DNA of 64,000 nucleotides from Clostridia bacterium (GCA_017387685.1 JAFOEU010000002.1:1-64000); one strand, 5' to 3'. Shown: positions 25,585 to 33,393, counted from the stretch's first letter. The notes: generated by a model from the sequence alone, not told the origin. Translations and numbers: made by a program.

Positions 25585-25613
25585 ATTTTATCATAAAAAA
25601 AGATATTTAGCAA
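25585..25613 (-). promoter_or_regulatory. Promoter of the yqeG operon
   Basis: Minus strand: TTGCTA (25613-25608), 17-nt spacer, TAAAAT (25590-25585) with an extended TGA. Divergent to the ATPase promoter. Confidence 0.7.
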
Positions 25614-25641
25614 GAGAAAAGAAGATTTTTTTGAAAATGTG

Positions 25642-25670
25642 GTGACATTTTATCGTTAATATGGTATAAT
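25642..25670 (+). promoter_or_regulatory. Promoter of the AAA ATPase gene
   Basis: GTGACA (25642-25647), 17-nt spacer, TATAAT (25665-25670) with an extended TGG. Confidence 0.72.
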
Positions 25671-25701
25671 TAAGTCAATATGATCTTGAAGGAGAAGTGA
25701 G

Positions 25702-26586
25702 ATGCAATATCTTAAATCATTCACCCTGCCGACCGACGAGCAGGAGCTTGATTATTTGTTTGACAGCAAAAAGAGCGGCAAGCTTGATATGCAATGTTAT
25801 AATAATCAGTACCCCTTCGGCATATTTCCGCACAAGCGGCTTTCGAAGATCGAATTTGAGCCTATCACGATATTCTACGGCGGCAACGGCTCGGGCAAGT
25901 CGACCTTGCTCAACGTGATCGCGGAGAAGCTTCGCCTCCCTCGCACCGCGCCGTTTAACAATTCGCCGATAATCGACGATTATATAAAGCTTTGCGAATA
26001 CAGATTGGGTACCCCATACTTGCCCGACAAAAGTTCGATAATTACGAGCGACGGTGTTTTTGATTACTTGCTCGACATCCGCGCGATAAACGAGGGCATC
26101 GACCGCCGACGCGAGGAGCTTTTACGCGAATACGATGCGACCGTTAAATCCGATTGGCAGATGAAGAGTCTTGACGATTACGAGGAGCTTCGACGCTGCA
26201 ACGAGGCGCGCAGGGGGACGAAATCTCAATACGTCACCCGACGGATGCAGAATCTTGAATACAGAATGCATTCAAACGGCGAGAGTGCTTTCGCGTACTT
26301 TACGAATAAGATCGATTCAAACGCCCTCTATCTGCTCGACGAGCCGGAGAACAGTCTTTCCGCAAAATTGCAAAAAGAGCTTGCGACGTTCCTTGAGGAA
26401 GCCGTGAGGTTTTACGGCTGTCAGCTTGTTATTTCAACTCACTCCCCATTTATTCTTTCCTTGCGCGGAGCAAAAATTTATGACCTCGACGGTGACCCGG
26501 CGGGTGAAAAGCATTGGAGTGATCTTGAGAATATCCGTGCGTATTATGACCTTTTCGAGGAAAGACGGCGGGAGTTTCAAAAATAA
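25702..26586 (+). CDS. Stand-alone AAA/ABC-type ATPase
   Basis: 294 residues. Walker A GGNGSGKST (G60-T68, K66) and Walker B ALYLLDEPENSLS (D213, E214) are separated by a helical insertion rich in charged residues. An H-loop-like His is in STHSPF. This is the AAA_21/SMC-like single-domain ATPase layout used in OLD-type and other uncharacterised ATPases. No nuclease domain or partner gene is present, and it is monocistronic with its own promoter, directly upstream of the tRNA cluster. The role is unknown; some relatives act in phage defence, but nothing here shows that. Confidence 0.8.
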   Translation: MQYLKSFTLPTDEQELDYLFDSKKSGKLDMQCYNNQYPFGIFPHKRLSKIEFEPITIFYGGNGSGKSTLLNVIAEKLRLPRTAPFNNSPIIDDYIKLCEYRLGTPYLPDKSSIITSDGVFDYLLDIRAINEGIDRRREELLREYDATVKSDWQMKSLDDYEELRRCNEARRGTKSQYVTRRMQNLEYRMHSNGESAFAYFTNKIDSNALYLLDEPENSLSAKLQKELATFLEEAVRFYGCQLVISTHSPFILSLRGAKIYDLDGDPAGEKHWSDLENIRAYYDLFEERRREFQK

Positions 26587-26629
26587 TCAAAAAAATTCGA
26601 AAAAATATCGGTTTTTTTCAAAATACCTA

Positions 26630-26658
26630 TTGACAAATGATTCTTTTGGTGGTATAAT
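26630..26658 (+). promoter_or_regulatory. Promoter of the tRNA operon
   Basis: Perfect consensus: TTGACA (26630-26635), 17-nt spacer, TATAAT (26653-26658), 31 bp before the first tRNA. Confidence 0.9.
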
Positions 26659-26689
26659 ATTAGGGCGGTTTTGAGAAAGACCGAAATAC

Positions 26690-26763
<74 letters not shown>

Positions 26764-26812
26764 TAGGGACAGAACGAATGTCCTCGGATATTCGTTCGTA
26801 CCCCGATATGAT

Positions 26813-26889
26813 GCGCCTTTAGCTCAGCCGGATAGAGCAACTGCCTTCTAAGCAGTAGGCCGGGGGTTCGAGTCCCTCAAGGCGCGCCA
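26813..26889 (+). tRNA. tRNA-Arg(TCT)
   Basis: Acceptor GCGCCTT/AAGGCGC, anticodon stem ACTGC/GCAGT with loop CTTCTAA (anticodon TCT), T-loop TTCGAGT, discriminator G, encoded CCA at 26887-26889. Confidence 0.95.
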
Positions 26890-26894
26890 TATAC

Positions 26895-26972
26895 GGTGGG
26901 TGTAGCTCAGTTGGTTAGAGCGTCAGGTTGTGGCCCTGAAGGCCGTGGGTTCGAATCCCATCATTCACCCCA
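26895..26972 (+). tRNA. tRNA-His(GTG)
   Basis: The extra G-1 at 26895 pairs with discriminator C at 26969, the hallmark of tRNA-His. Acceptor GTGGGTG/CATTCAC contains two G-U pairs. Anticodon stem TCAGG/CCTGA has loop TTGTGGC (anticodon GTG). T-loop TTCGAAT, encoded CCA at 26970-26972. The T-arm and 3' end recur downstream in the modular repeats. Confidence 0.95.
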
Positions 26973-27024
26973 TAACGAAAGAACGGAACTGCTTTGCAGT
27001 TCCGTTCTTTCGTTATGGGGTGAA
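26964..27024 (+). repeat. 29-bp perfect inverted repeat overlapping the tRNA-His 3' end
   Basis: Left arm 26964-26992, loop TTT, right arm 26996-27024, no mismatch. The left arm begins inside the tRNA-His acceptor 3' strand (TTCACCCC) and runs through the CCA. No T-tract follows, so it is not a normal terminator. Folding would compete with the tRNA acceptor stem. Confidence 0.9.
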
Positions 27025-27151
27025 CGCTGTGTTCACGATTCGAACCCACTACAAGTTGCTCCGCAACTTGTTTAGCGTGCGCGTGGTAGGTATATCAAAA
27101 TTAGTAGGCATTTACGCGCACGCATGGGTTCAGAATCCCATCATTCACCCC
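27008..27151 (+). repeat. tRNA-His-derived structured module A
   Basis: Begins TTTCGTTATGGGGTGA and ends CATCATTCACCCC. In order it holds an inverted tRNA T-arm (27032-27051, TTCACGATTCGAACCCACTA), a hairpin CAAGTTGC/GCAACTTG (27052-27070), a 10-bp stem GCGTGCGCGT/ACGCGCACGC (27075-27084, 27114-27123) with a 29-nt loop, and a direct copy of the tRNA-His T-arm and 3' end (27124-27151) carrying one inserted A. The inverted and direct T-arms pair, closing a multi-branched structure. Confidence 0.75.
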
Positions 27152-27168
27152 GCTTGCGGTTCAACCTT

Positions 27169-27314
27169 TTTCGTTATGGGGTGACCGAATCGTTTCACGA
27201 TTCGAACCCACTATGAGTTGCTTGCAACTCATATAATTTGCGCGTAGCAACAAGATAAGAGTCTGCACAGTACAAAACGCGCAAATGCGGGTTCAGAATC
27301 CCATCATTCACCCC
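27169..27314 (+). repeat. tRNA-His-derived structured module B
   Basis: Same order as module A: TTTCGTTATGGGGTGA, inverted T-arm identical over 20 bp (27194-27213), hairpin TGAGTTGC/GCAACTCA, stem TTTGCGCGT/ACGCGCAAA (27237-27245, 27277-27285) with a 31-nt unrelated loop, and the direct tRNA 3' copy (27289-27314) with the same inserted A. Both stems differ from module A at paired positions yet remain complementary. Confidence 0.75.
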
Positions 27315-27332
27315 CGCTTGCAGTTCAACCTT

Positions 27333-27386
27333 TTTCGTTATGGGGTGAACTCGGGATTCGAGTGATATGTTCCGCTTGGCGGAACG
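27333..27386 (+). repeat. Partial module C
   Basis: Preceded by CGCTTGCAGTTCAACC, as module B is by a near copy. It starts TTTCGTTATGGGGTGA, then CTCG/CGAG and GTTCCGC-TTG-GCGGAAC hairpins. It lacks the T-arm copies, and a terminator follows. Confidence 0.65.
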
Positions 27387-27394
27387 TGAAGGTA

Positions 27395-27424
27395 AAAATC
27401 CGCACGGGCGGATTTTATTTTTAT
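27395..27424 (+). terminator. Terminator of the tRNA and module transcript
   Basis: AAAATCCGC (27395-27403), ACGG loop, GCGGATTTT (27408-27416), then ATTTTTA. Confidence 0.82.
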
Positions 27425-27430
27425 AAATTA

Positions 27431-27458
27431 TGCAACGGAATTTTCCAAAATGCAACTA
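27431..27458 (+). promoter_or_regulatory. Putative ECF-type autoregulatory promoter
   Basis: TGCAAC (27431-27436), 16-nt spacer, CAACTATA (from 27453). The AAC-type -35 is the ECF hallmark. TGCAAC is repeated at 27451-27456. The ribosome-binding site AAGGAG (27488-27493) is preceded by its complement CTCCTT (27480-27485). Confidence 0.45.
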
Positions 27459-27500
27459 TATAAGTGAAGGGACAAAAAACTCCTTGAAAGGAGGACTGAA

Positions 27501-28058
27501 ATGACAGACGAAAAATTGATAGAAATGTTCTGGAATCGCGACGAGGGCGCGATCGCGGCGGCTACGGAGAAGTACCGCGCTTTCTGCCACTCGGTCGTTG
27601 CGAATCTGCTCGCGCATCAGGAGGATAGGGAAGAGTGCATAAGCGATGCCTTCCTCGCCCTCTGGAACAAGATACCGCCCGCGCGGCCGAAGAGCCTTTC
27701 GGCGTTTCTTGCGAAGATCGTGCGCACGCTTGCCCTTGAGCGGTCGCGCAAGGAAAACGCGTGGAAGCGCGGCGGGCGGGTGCAGACGGTCGGTGAGGAA
27801 TTCCTGCAGGGCGTCACCGACGGCAGAACGCTTGCGGATGATTACGAATCGAGCCGCGCGGGGGAGATCATCAACGAGTTCCTCGATTCACAGCCCAAAG
27901 CTGACCGCAAGATATTCATACTTCGCTATTGGTTCGACGAGGATATCTCGCGCATCGCCCTTCGCACGGGACATTCGGAGAGCCGCATCAAATCATTACT
28001 TAAACGCCAGCGTGACAAGCTTCGCGCAATGCTCGAAAAGGAGGGAATAACGGTATGA
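27501..28058 (+). CDS. ECF-type RNA polymerase sigma factor
   Basis: 185 residues with sigma region 2 (residues about 8-75, EECISDAFLALWNKI as the core-binding part) and region 4 (about 125-175, a helix-turn-helix with DISRIALRTGHSESRIKSLLKRQRDKLR). No region 1 or 3, so group IV. Base composition is GC-rich. The next gene overlaps by 4 bp and encodes a single-span membrane protein of the right size for an anti-sigma factor. Target genes beyond its own promoter cannot be inferred. Confidence 0.88.
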   Translation: MTDEKLIEMFWNRDEGAIAAATEKYRAFCHSVVANLLAHQEDREECISDAFLALWNKIPPARPKSLSAFLAKIVRTLALERSRKENAWKRGGRVQTVGEEFLQGVTDGRTLADDYESSRAGEIINEFLDSQPKADRKIFILRYWFDEDISRIALRTGHSESRIKSLLKRQRDKLRAMLEKEGITV

Positions 28059-28843
28059 GAGAATTGCCGATTATTGACGACAAAAGACTTCTCGGCGCGC
28101 TTGACTATATCGACGAGCGATTCATCGCCGAGGTCACCGAAGAATACGAGATCTTCGACACCGCACCCGGAGCGAAACTGCCACCGAGAGCGCGTATGTA
28201 CCGATTCAGACAGTTCGCTGCATTGGCGGCGTGTCTGCTCTTGCTTTCCTTCGCTTCCCTTGGGGTTAACTACGTAGCGAATGAAATCATATCTTTCGCT
28301 GCGTCGTCAGGGGAAAGCTTGAATGAATATGGCTCTCAATATGATAGAGCAATAGATTCTTATCCGCAGGGGATGTCTGCAAAAGAGATATATGATGACG
28401 TACTGAAAGGCGGATGGGTTGTAAATACTGATGGTGAAATAGTTGGGGGAGAAAATTTATGGGAGGATTTTTTAGCAAAGACGGAAAATAAAAACGATGC
28501 AACGGTTTTAATTGCAGGATACAATGAAAAGTTGGAAAAAATTCTTTTGCATAGTGTGTCTTATAATGGAGATGTATATACCGTTGATACACGTTCTGTT
28601 TGTCAACTTGAAAATAAAGATCAAACTTATTACGCTACAAAAAAATATTTGGTTTGTCATGATTTAACCGAACCGGGCTATGACTGGTTTACCCCGCCAC
28701 CTAATTACGTATGGTTTTTGACGGATTATCCGGATATTCATTTCATCGAGCAACTTATTCCTAATGTTAGTGAGGATAAATATGAATTTTTAAGTGACAA
28801 TTATCCGTTATGGTATACGCTGATATGGTTAAATGATCAGTAA
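28055..28843 (+). CDS. Membrane-anchored putative anti-sigma factor
   Basis: 262 residues. The N-terminal cytosolic segment (1-50) has an acidic helix, followed by one membrane span at 52-72 (FAALAACLLLLSFASLGVNYV) and an extracytoplasmic domain of about 190 residues. The start overlaps the sigma gene (ATGA). No zinc-binding HxxxCxxC motif is seen, so anti-sigma function rests on position and topology. Base composition changes inside the gene: GC-rich to about 28290, then clearly AT-rich to the end, as if the outer domain had a different origin. Confidence 0.75.
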   Translation: MRELPIIDDKRLLGALDYIDERFIAEVTEEYEIFDTAPGAKLPPRARMYRFRQFAALAACLLLLSFASLGVNYVANEIISFAASSGESLNEYGSQYDRAIDSYPQGMSAKEIYDDVLKGGWVVNTDGEIVGGENLWEDFLAKTENKNDATVLIAGYNEKLEKILLHSVSYNGDVYTVDTRSVCQLENKDQTYYATKKYLVCHDLTEPGYDWFTPPPNYVWFLTDYPDIHFIEQLIPNVSEDKYEFLSDNYPLWYTLIWLNDQ

Positions 28844-28923
28844 TTTCTAATAGTAGAAGGCAAGGAAACGGTTTCCGCTCTCCCGCCCGCTAACGACAAA
28901 GAAGAATACACCGAATAACCAAT

Positions 28924-28962
28924 AAAACGAACCCCGCGGACACCATCTGCGGGGTTCGTTTT
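28924..28962 (+). terminator. Terminator of the sigma/anti-sigma operon
   Basis: 14-bp stem AAAACGAACCCCGC/GCGGGGTTCGTTTT with an 11-nt loop; the 3' arm ends in T4. Confidence 0.88.
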
Positions 28963-29005
28963 ATAAAAATCAATTTCCGAGCAAAGCGAGGAAATTTACC
29001 TTAAA

Positions 29006-29026
29006 CTAGTAACTAGCGCCTAGTAA
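29006..29026. repeat. Heptamer tandem repeat (CTAGTAA-type, three units)
   Basis: CTAGTAA, CTAGCGC, CTAGTAA in direct succession just before the end of the MFS gene. CTAG is usually rare in bacterial DNA. CCTTAAA and TTTAAGG flank the tract as an inverted repeat. Confidence 0.7.
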
Positions 29027-29031
29027 CTTCT

Positions 29032-30255
29032 TTAAGGCTTTCTCACACAAATATTCAGCACCAACGCTCCGCACGCGAGTGAGAGCAGCAGCACGAACGG
29101 TGCAACAAATCCGCCCGACGAGGTGCGCAGGCTTGCGCAAGCGGTTGCGATAAATGACGCGGCGAAGAGGTTGAAGTTTACGATACTGTAATTCGTTGCG
29201 AAGTATTTCTGTCCGTAGAAGGATGAAGCGAACGCCGAGCCGACGGTGGGGCAGGCGCCGTAAGCGAGTCCGACGAGGCAGAGTCCGACGATGCAGAGGG
29301 GGAGAGAATCGATAACGACCGAAATAAGCGTCGTTCCCGCAGCGACGATCGAAAGGACGTTTGCCGCGATCATCGTAAATCTTCTGCCCGCGGCGTCAAA
29401 GAGCGCGCCGGTCAGGATTCTGCCGAGACCGTTGCAGAAGGAAAGCACGCCGACAAGGGTGGTGGCAAGTGCGGCACTCGCTCCGGTTGAGAGCGCGAGG
29501 TCTTTGGCAAAGCTGATAACAGAGTTTCCGACCGCGACGAGGCAGGTCATATATACGAAGCTGATCCAGAAAGAGGGTCGCGAGAGCATCTGAGTCGGGG
29601 ACATATCACGGACCTCAAAGCTCTCCTTTTTCTTTGCCGCCTTCTTTTTACCCTCGGGGAAAACGACGTCAGCCGCGGGTTTGCGGATAACGATTCCCGC
29701 CGTGCAGATCATAGCCGCCATAATTATGCCAAAGAAGAGGAAGGTCTTGCGCCATCCGAACGCCTCGTTTGCGAAAAGCGCGTCGAGGAGCGAGCCGAAA
29801 ACGAGCGAGGTCATACCGAAGCCCATAAGCAGACAGCCCGAGCAGAAGCCGCGGCGGTCGGGAAACCAAGCGTTGACAGATGCGATGATGATGTTATAAG
29901 CGACTCCGATACCGAGTCCCGCGAGGACGGCGTAGGAGATATAGAGCGTGATAATATCGCCCTTCATAAAGGAGGCGATGACGAATCCGCCGCCCGCGAG
30001 GATTCCCGCCGCGATGAGCGAAAGATTTGCGCCGATCAGCTTCGAAATGCGGCTTCCGAGGAATCCACCGATGCAGAAGGTGCACATCGTAAGGGTGAAG
30101 TTAAGAGCAAGCTCTGTATTGCTCCAGCCGAATTCTGCGGCAAGCGGTACCTTGAGGATCGACCACGCGTAGATGATTCCCGCAAAGGCGAGGCAGACGG
30201 TACACAGCGCGATGTAGAGCCAACGCAGTGAAATCTTTGATGTTTCGTTTTTCAT
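29032..30255 (-). CDS. MFS transporter, OFA (oxalate/formate antiporter-like) family
   Basis: 407 residues from the ATG at 30255. A longer in-frame start at 30333 would lie upstream of the promoter. Twelve hydrophobic segments; the N-terminus LRWLYIALCTVCLAFAGIIYAWSI and the segment GWSNTELALNFTLTMC are typical of the OFA subfamily. The central cytosolic loop is Lys-rich (EGKKKAAKKKESFEVRDM). It probably exchanges a small carboxylate across the cytoplasmic membrane; the substrate is not determinable. It is monocistronic with a perfect promoter. Confidence 0.85.
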   Translation of the reverse strand: MKNETSKISLRWLYIALCTVCLAFAGIIYAWSILKVPLAAEFGWSNTELALNFTLTMCTFCIGGFLGSRISKLIGANLSLIAAGILAGGGFVIASFMKGDIITLYISYAVLAGLGIGVAYNIIIASVNAWFPDRRGFCSGCLLMGFGMTSLVFGSLLDALFANEAFGWRKTFLFFGIIMAAMICTAGIVIRKPAADVVFPEGKKKAAKKKESFEVRDMSPTQMLSRPSFWISFVYMTCLVAVGNSVISFAKDLALSTGASAALATTLVGVLSFCNGLGRILTGALFDAAGRRFTMIAANVLSIVAAGTTLISVVIDSLPLCIVGLCLVGLAYGACPTVGSAFASSFYGQKYFATNYSIVNFNLFAASFIATACASLRTSSGGFVAPFVLLLSLACGALVLNICVRKP

Positions 30256-30289
30256 TTTTTCTGCCTTTCGTTTAAAATTTGATGCAAAT

Positions 30290-30318
30290 ATTATAGCACA
30301 GAGCGCCTGATTTGTCAA
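30290..30318 (-). promoter_or_regulatory. Promoter of the MFS gene
   Basis: Minus strand: TTGACA (30318-30313), 17-nt spacer, TATAAT (30295-30290), a full consensus match. Confidence 0.85.
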
Positions 30319-30410
30319 GAAAGCTGTTAGCATTTTGAAGACTATGTGTAAATTTTTTGCGCAATTTCGGGATATTCATTTTTTGTCGATATATAATAGG
30401 TAAATTAGAC

Positions 30411-30439
30411 TTGACTAACAATAAAAAATATGATAAAAT
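30411..30439 (+). promoter_or_regulatory. Promoter of the lipoprotein operon
   Basis: TTGACT (30411-30416), 17-nt spacer, TAAAAT (30434-30439) with an extended TGA. The leader is about 90 nt. Confidence 0.75.
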
Positions 30440-30534
30440 ATTGCGTATATATTTTTGCGGAAAGAAAATGCTTTATATAATTGCTTTTGATATATTTGCT
30501 TTAACCGCTCACAATCAAACCCAAGGAGAACAAA

Positions 30535-33378
30535 ATGAAAAGAATCAAGATCCCCACAACACGCGCGTTGTCATTCCTTATGGCAATGCTCATGCTCATC
30601 GGACTCTGTCTTACGGCTTGCACCCCCGGCGGTGGCGATGAGACGACTGCGGGCACTCCCGACTCGACTACTTCGGCTCCCGGTGTAACGACCGATGCTC
30701 CGAGCAATACAACGTCGGCAAACGACGGTACCAAGATGCCTTACACGGTTGAGATCGTCAGCGAAGGCGGACTCAAGCTTAAGGACATCACCGTTCTTAT
30801 CTATTCCGACGCAACTCTCACCGTTATGAACGGCTATGCAAAGACCGATGAAAACGGTATTGCATCCTTCAGCCTTCCCGCAGATATCACCACCTATCAC
30901 GCGGTTCTTACCGAGGTACCTAACGGATACAAGCTTGCCGACAGCTATCCTCTGACGGGATCTGAGACCAAGATCACCCTTTCAGCAGAGCTTATCCCCG
31001 AGGGCAGCCTTGCAGGCACCAAGTTCAAGCTTGGTGACGTTATGCACGACTTCACCGTAAAGACCACCGACGGTGAGACCTTCAATCTTGCAGAAACTCT
31101 CAAGACCAAGAAGGCGGTGCTTATCAACTTCTGGTACATCAACTGCTCCTGGTGTCAGGAGGAGTTCCCCTATATGAACAGCGTATATCAGCAGTATGCG
31201 GACGATATCGCAATCATCGCGCTCAATCCCTATACAAGCGATTCCGAGAGCTCCATTCAGACCTATAAGGCTGCAAATTCTCTCGCTTTCCCGATGGCGA
31301 AGCTGAACGATGCATCAATCGTTGAAGCCTTCGGCGTTGCGGCGTATCCCACCTCCGTTATGATTGACCGTTACGGCACTATCACCGTAATCGAGGAGGG
31401 CGCGATCATTTCCGAGGCTCCCTTTATTGCGGCTTTCGAGCACTTCAAGTCTGAAAACTACGTTCAGCGTCTCGAGCCCTCGCTCCACTCCTTCGTTGAG
31501 ATCCCCAAGCCCGAAACCGATATGCCCGCTCCCGAAGAGGTTGCGGCAGCTGTAAACGGTAAGAACGGCGCGGGTATCTCCTACCGTGCGGAGACCGGTG
31601 AAGAGTATCAGGATACTATCTGGGACTTCACCCTCACCGAAAAGAACGGCGTAAAGTGCCTTGTCAACACCAACCAGCAGGCGGCGGGCACAAGCTCTCT
31701 GCTTTACGTTGACGTTGAGCTCAAGGCCGGTCAGGCTGTAAAGTTTGATTATTTCGCATCCTGTGAGCGCGGTGCGGATATGCTTTATATCATCATTGAT
31801 GACGTTCAGATCTATCAGATCTCGGGCGAAAGCACTGATTGGCAGACCTGCTTCCCCTACGTTGCCATCAAGGATGGCAAGTACACGATCGCTATCGCAT
31901 ATATCAAGGATACCACCGATGATATCGGTGAGGACAGTGTTTATATCCGCAACTTTGAGATCTGTGATAAAAAGGATATCAACGTTGCAAGCTATATTCC
32001 CCGTAACTGCGCTACCGAGCTTCTCCCTGACGGCTACGGATACGCAAGCTACGTTGACGTAGTTTTCAACGAGAAGGACGGATACTACCACGTTGGAACC
32101 GTTGACGGTCCCCTCCTTCTTGCAAATCTTATGGGCTACAACACCCCCTTCTCCGAGGTTTCCGTTTACGATCTTGCATATAACGGTCAGGTCGTTATTG
32201 ACGGAGTCAACTATTACGATGATATCTTAAGATTCTTTAACTATTCTTCAAATGCAACTATCAACGGAGTTTGTACCGTTGACAAGACCCTTGCCGAGCT
32301 TCTTAAGAAGGTAGCGCATGCTTGCGGTCTTGAGGTAGAGAACGAAAAGCAGTGGCTCCAGATGTGCTGCTACTATGACGTTTACGGCGTCAAGGAGCAG
32401 CTTGAGGACCCCATCCGCGGTCTTTCCGATCATTCCGCTTTCATTGCAGAGATGGGCAAGGACAACGTTGTTACCTATGACAGACCCATCATGCCTCGCG
32501 GACTTCTCAATAAGTTCGTTCCCGATAAGTCGGGCGCTTACCGCATTACCTCCGATAGCGAATTCCTCGTTGATGCTTGGGTATTTACCTTCGAGCCCGA
32601 CAGAACCGAGTACTACACCTACGAGGCCGGCGAGCGTATGTACACAGATCCCAACAACTGCTCGATGGTAGTTTACTTCGAGGCAGGAAAGGAATATTAT
32701 ATCGACATCGCTTATTACGACGTATATCAGACCGGTACATTCACCTTCAAGATCGAGTACCTCGGCGCAAGCTATGATCACTTCATCCTCGCTTCCCCCG
32801 GTTACTTCACCTTTATCGAGAGTGACGGCGTTGCAATCGGCGAGACCATCGCGGGCGGTATCAACGTTATCCTCGGTGATGACGGATACTATCACGAGCT
32901 CCGCGAGGACGGCAGCATCGGCTCCATCCTTTACGCTGACTTTACCGGCTATACTCCAATTTTCAGCGATACCATTATTAATATGGTAAATAGAAATGCA
33001 TTTAACTTCAAGTATACCGAGGACGACCTCTACATCCTCTACTTCTATCTCCTTTACGGCGATAAGATCAAAGAGCAGCTCAAGATCGAGTGGGGCGAGT
33101 ACTATGATCAGTACTATATTGATTACAAGGTAGACGAAGTTATTGCCGGAATCTATCACGGCAAGGGCGATGACTATTCCTCCGTTATCAGAGAGTACGC
33201 TGCTCAGGCTGTTGATAACCCCGAGCATCCCGAAAGAAGCGGCTGTGTTGCCGTTGACGCAAAGCTCGCGGAGATCCTTCAGTCGCTTATGAATAAGTAC
33301 ACCTTCGATGACGTTGACCATTCCTGGACAAAGCTCTGCTATTATTATAAGTACGTTGGAGTACCCACCAATCCCTAA
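30535..33378 (+). CDS. Large lipoprotein with thioredoxin-like (TlpA) domain
   Basis: 947 residues. The lipoprotein signal ends in LTAC (C29), followed by a Thr/Ser-rich linker. Residues about 65-150 form a beta-sandwich of the Cna-B/prealbumin kind. Residues 155-305 are a TlpA-like redoxin with active-site C204-S-W-C207 in NFWYINCSWCQEEFPYM. A jelly-roll-like segment follows (350-490). Two copies of a C-terminal domain come next, each opening DGYYH (from 511 and 782) and closing with LxELL...W..LCYYY. The redoxin domain suggests thiol exchange outside the membrane. The next gene shares the C-terminal domain and is 15 bp downstream. Confidence 0.8.
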   Translation: MKRIKIPTTRALSFLMAMLMLIGLCLTACTPGGGDETTAGTPDSTTSAPGVTTDAPSNTTSANDGTKMPYTVEIVSEGGLKLKDITVLIYSDATLTVMNGYAKTDENGIASFSLPADITTYHAVLTEVPNGYKLADSYPLTGSETKITLSAELIPEGSLAGTKFKLGDVMHDFTVKTTDGETFNLAETLKTKKAVLINFWYINCSWCQEEFPYMNSVYQQYADDIAIIALNPYTSDSESSIQTYKAANSLAFPMAKLNDASIVEAFGVAAYPTSVMIDRYGTITVIEEGAIISEAPFIAAFEHFKSENYVQRLEPSLHSFVEIPKPETDMPAPEEVAAAVNGKNGAGISYRAETGEEYQDTIWDFTLTEKNGVKCLVNTNQQAAGTSSLLYVDVELKAGQAVKFDYFASCERGADMLYIIIDDVQIYQISGESTDWQTCFPYVAIKDGKYTIAIAYIKDTTDDIGEDSVYIRNFEICDKKDINVASYIPRNCATELLPDGYGYASYVDVVFNEKDGYYHVGTVDGPLLLANLMGYNTPFSEVSVYDLAYNGQVVIDGVNYYDDILRFFNYSSNATINGVCTVDKTLAELLKKVAHACGLEVENEKQWLQMCCYYDVYGVKEQLEDPIRGLSDHSAFIAEMGKDNVVTYDRPIMPRGLLNKFVPDKSGAYRITSDSEFLVDAWVFTFEPDRTEYYTYEAGERMYTDPNNCSMVVYFEAGKEYYIDIAYYDVYQTGTFTFKIEYLGASYDHFILASPGYFTFIESDGVAIGETIAGGINVILGDDGYYHELREDGSIGSILYADFTGYTPIFSDTIINMVNRNAFNFKYTEDDLYILYFYLLYGDKIKEQLKIEWGEYYDQYYIDYKVDEVIAGIYHGKGDDYSSVIREYAAQAVDNPEHPERSGCVAVDAKLAEILQSLMNKYTFDDVDHSWTKLCYYYKYVGVPTNP

Positions 33379-33393
33379 AATCAGGTGAATAAT

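Noticed and set aside
26587..26629. A/T hairpin as terminator of the AAA ATPase gene
   Set aside because: Only an A-run and a T-run can pair; this is too weak to call without transcript data.
26964..27024. 29-bp palindrome as an ordinary intrinsic terminator
   Set aside because: There is no T-tract after the stem, and the sequence continues into structured modules with a proper terminator at 27395-27424.
27008..27314. Modules as a CRISPR array
   Set aside because: The repeat parts are long, partly inverted and tRNA-derived, there are only two full units, and no cas gene is present.
26930..27455. Open frames of 84 and 86 residues in the tRNA-module region
   Set aside because: They run through tRNA-His and the repeat modules, and their peptides are translations of T-arm sequence with no ribosome-binding site.
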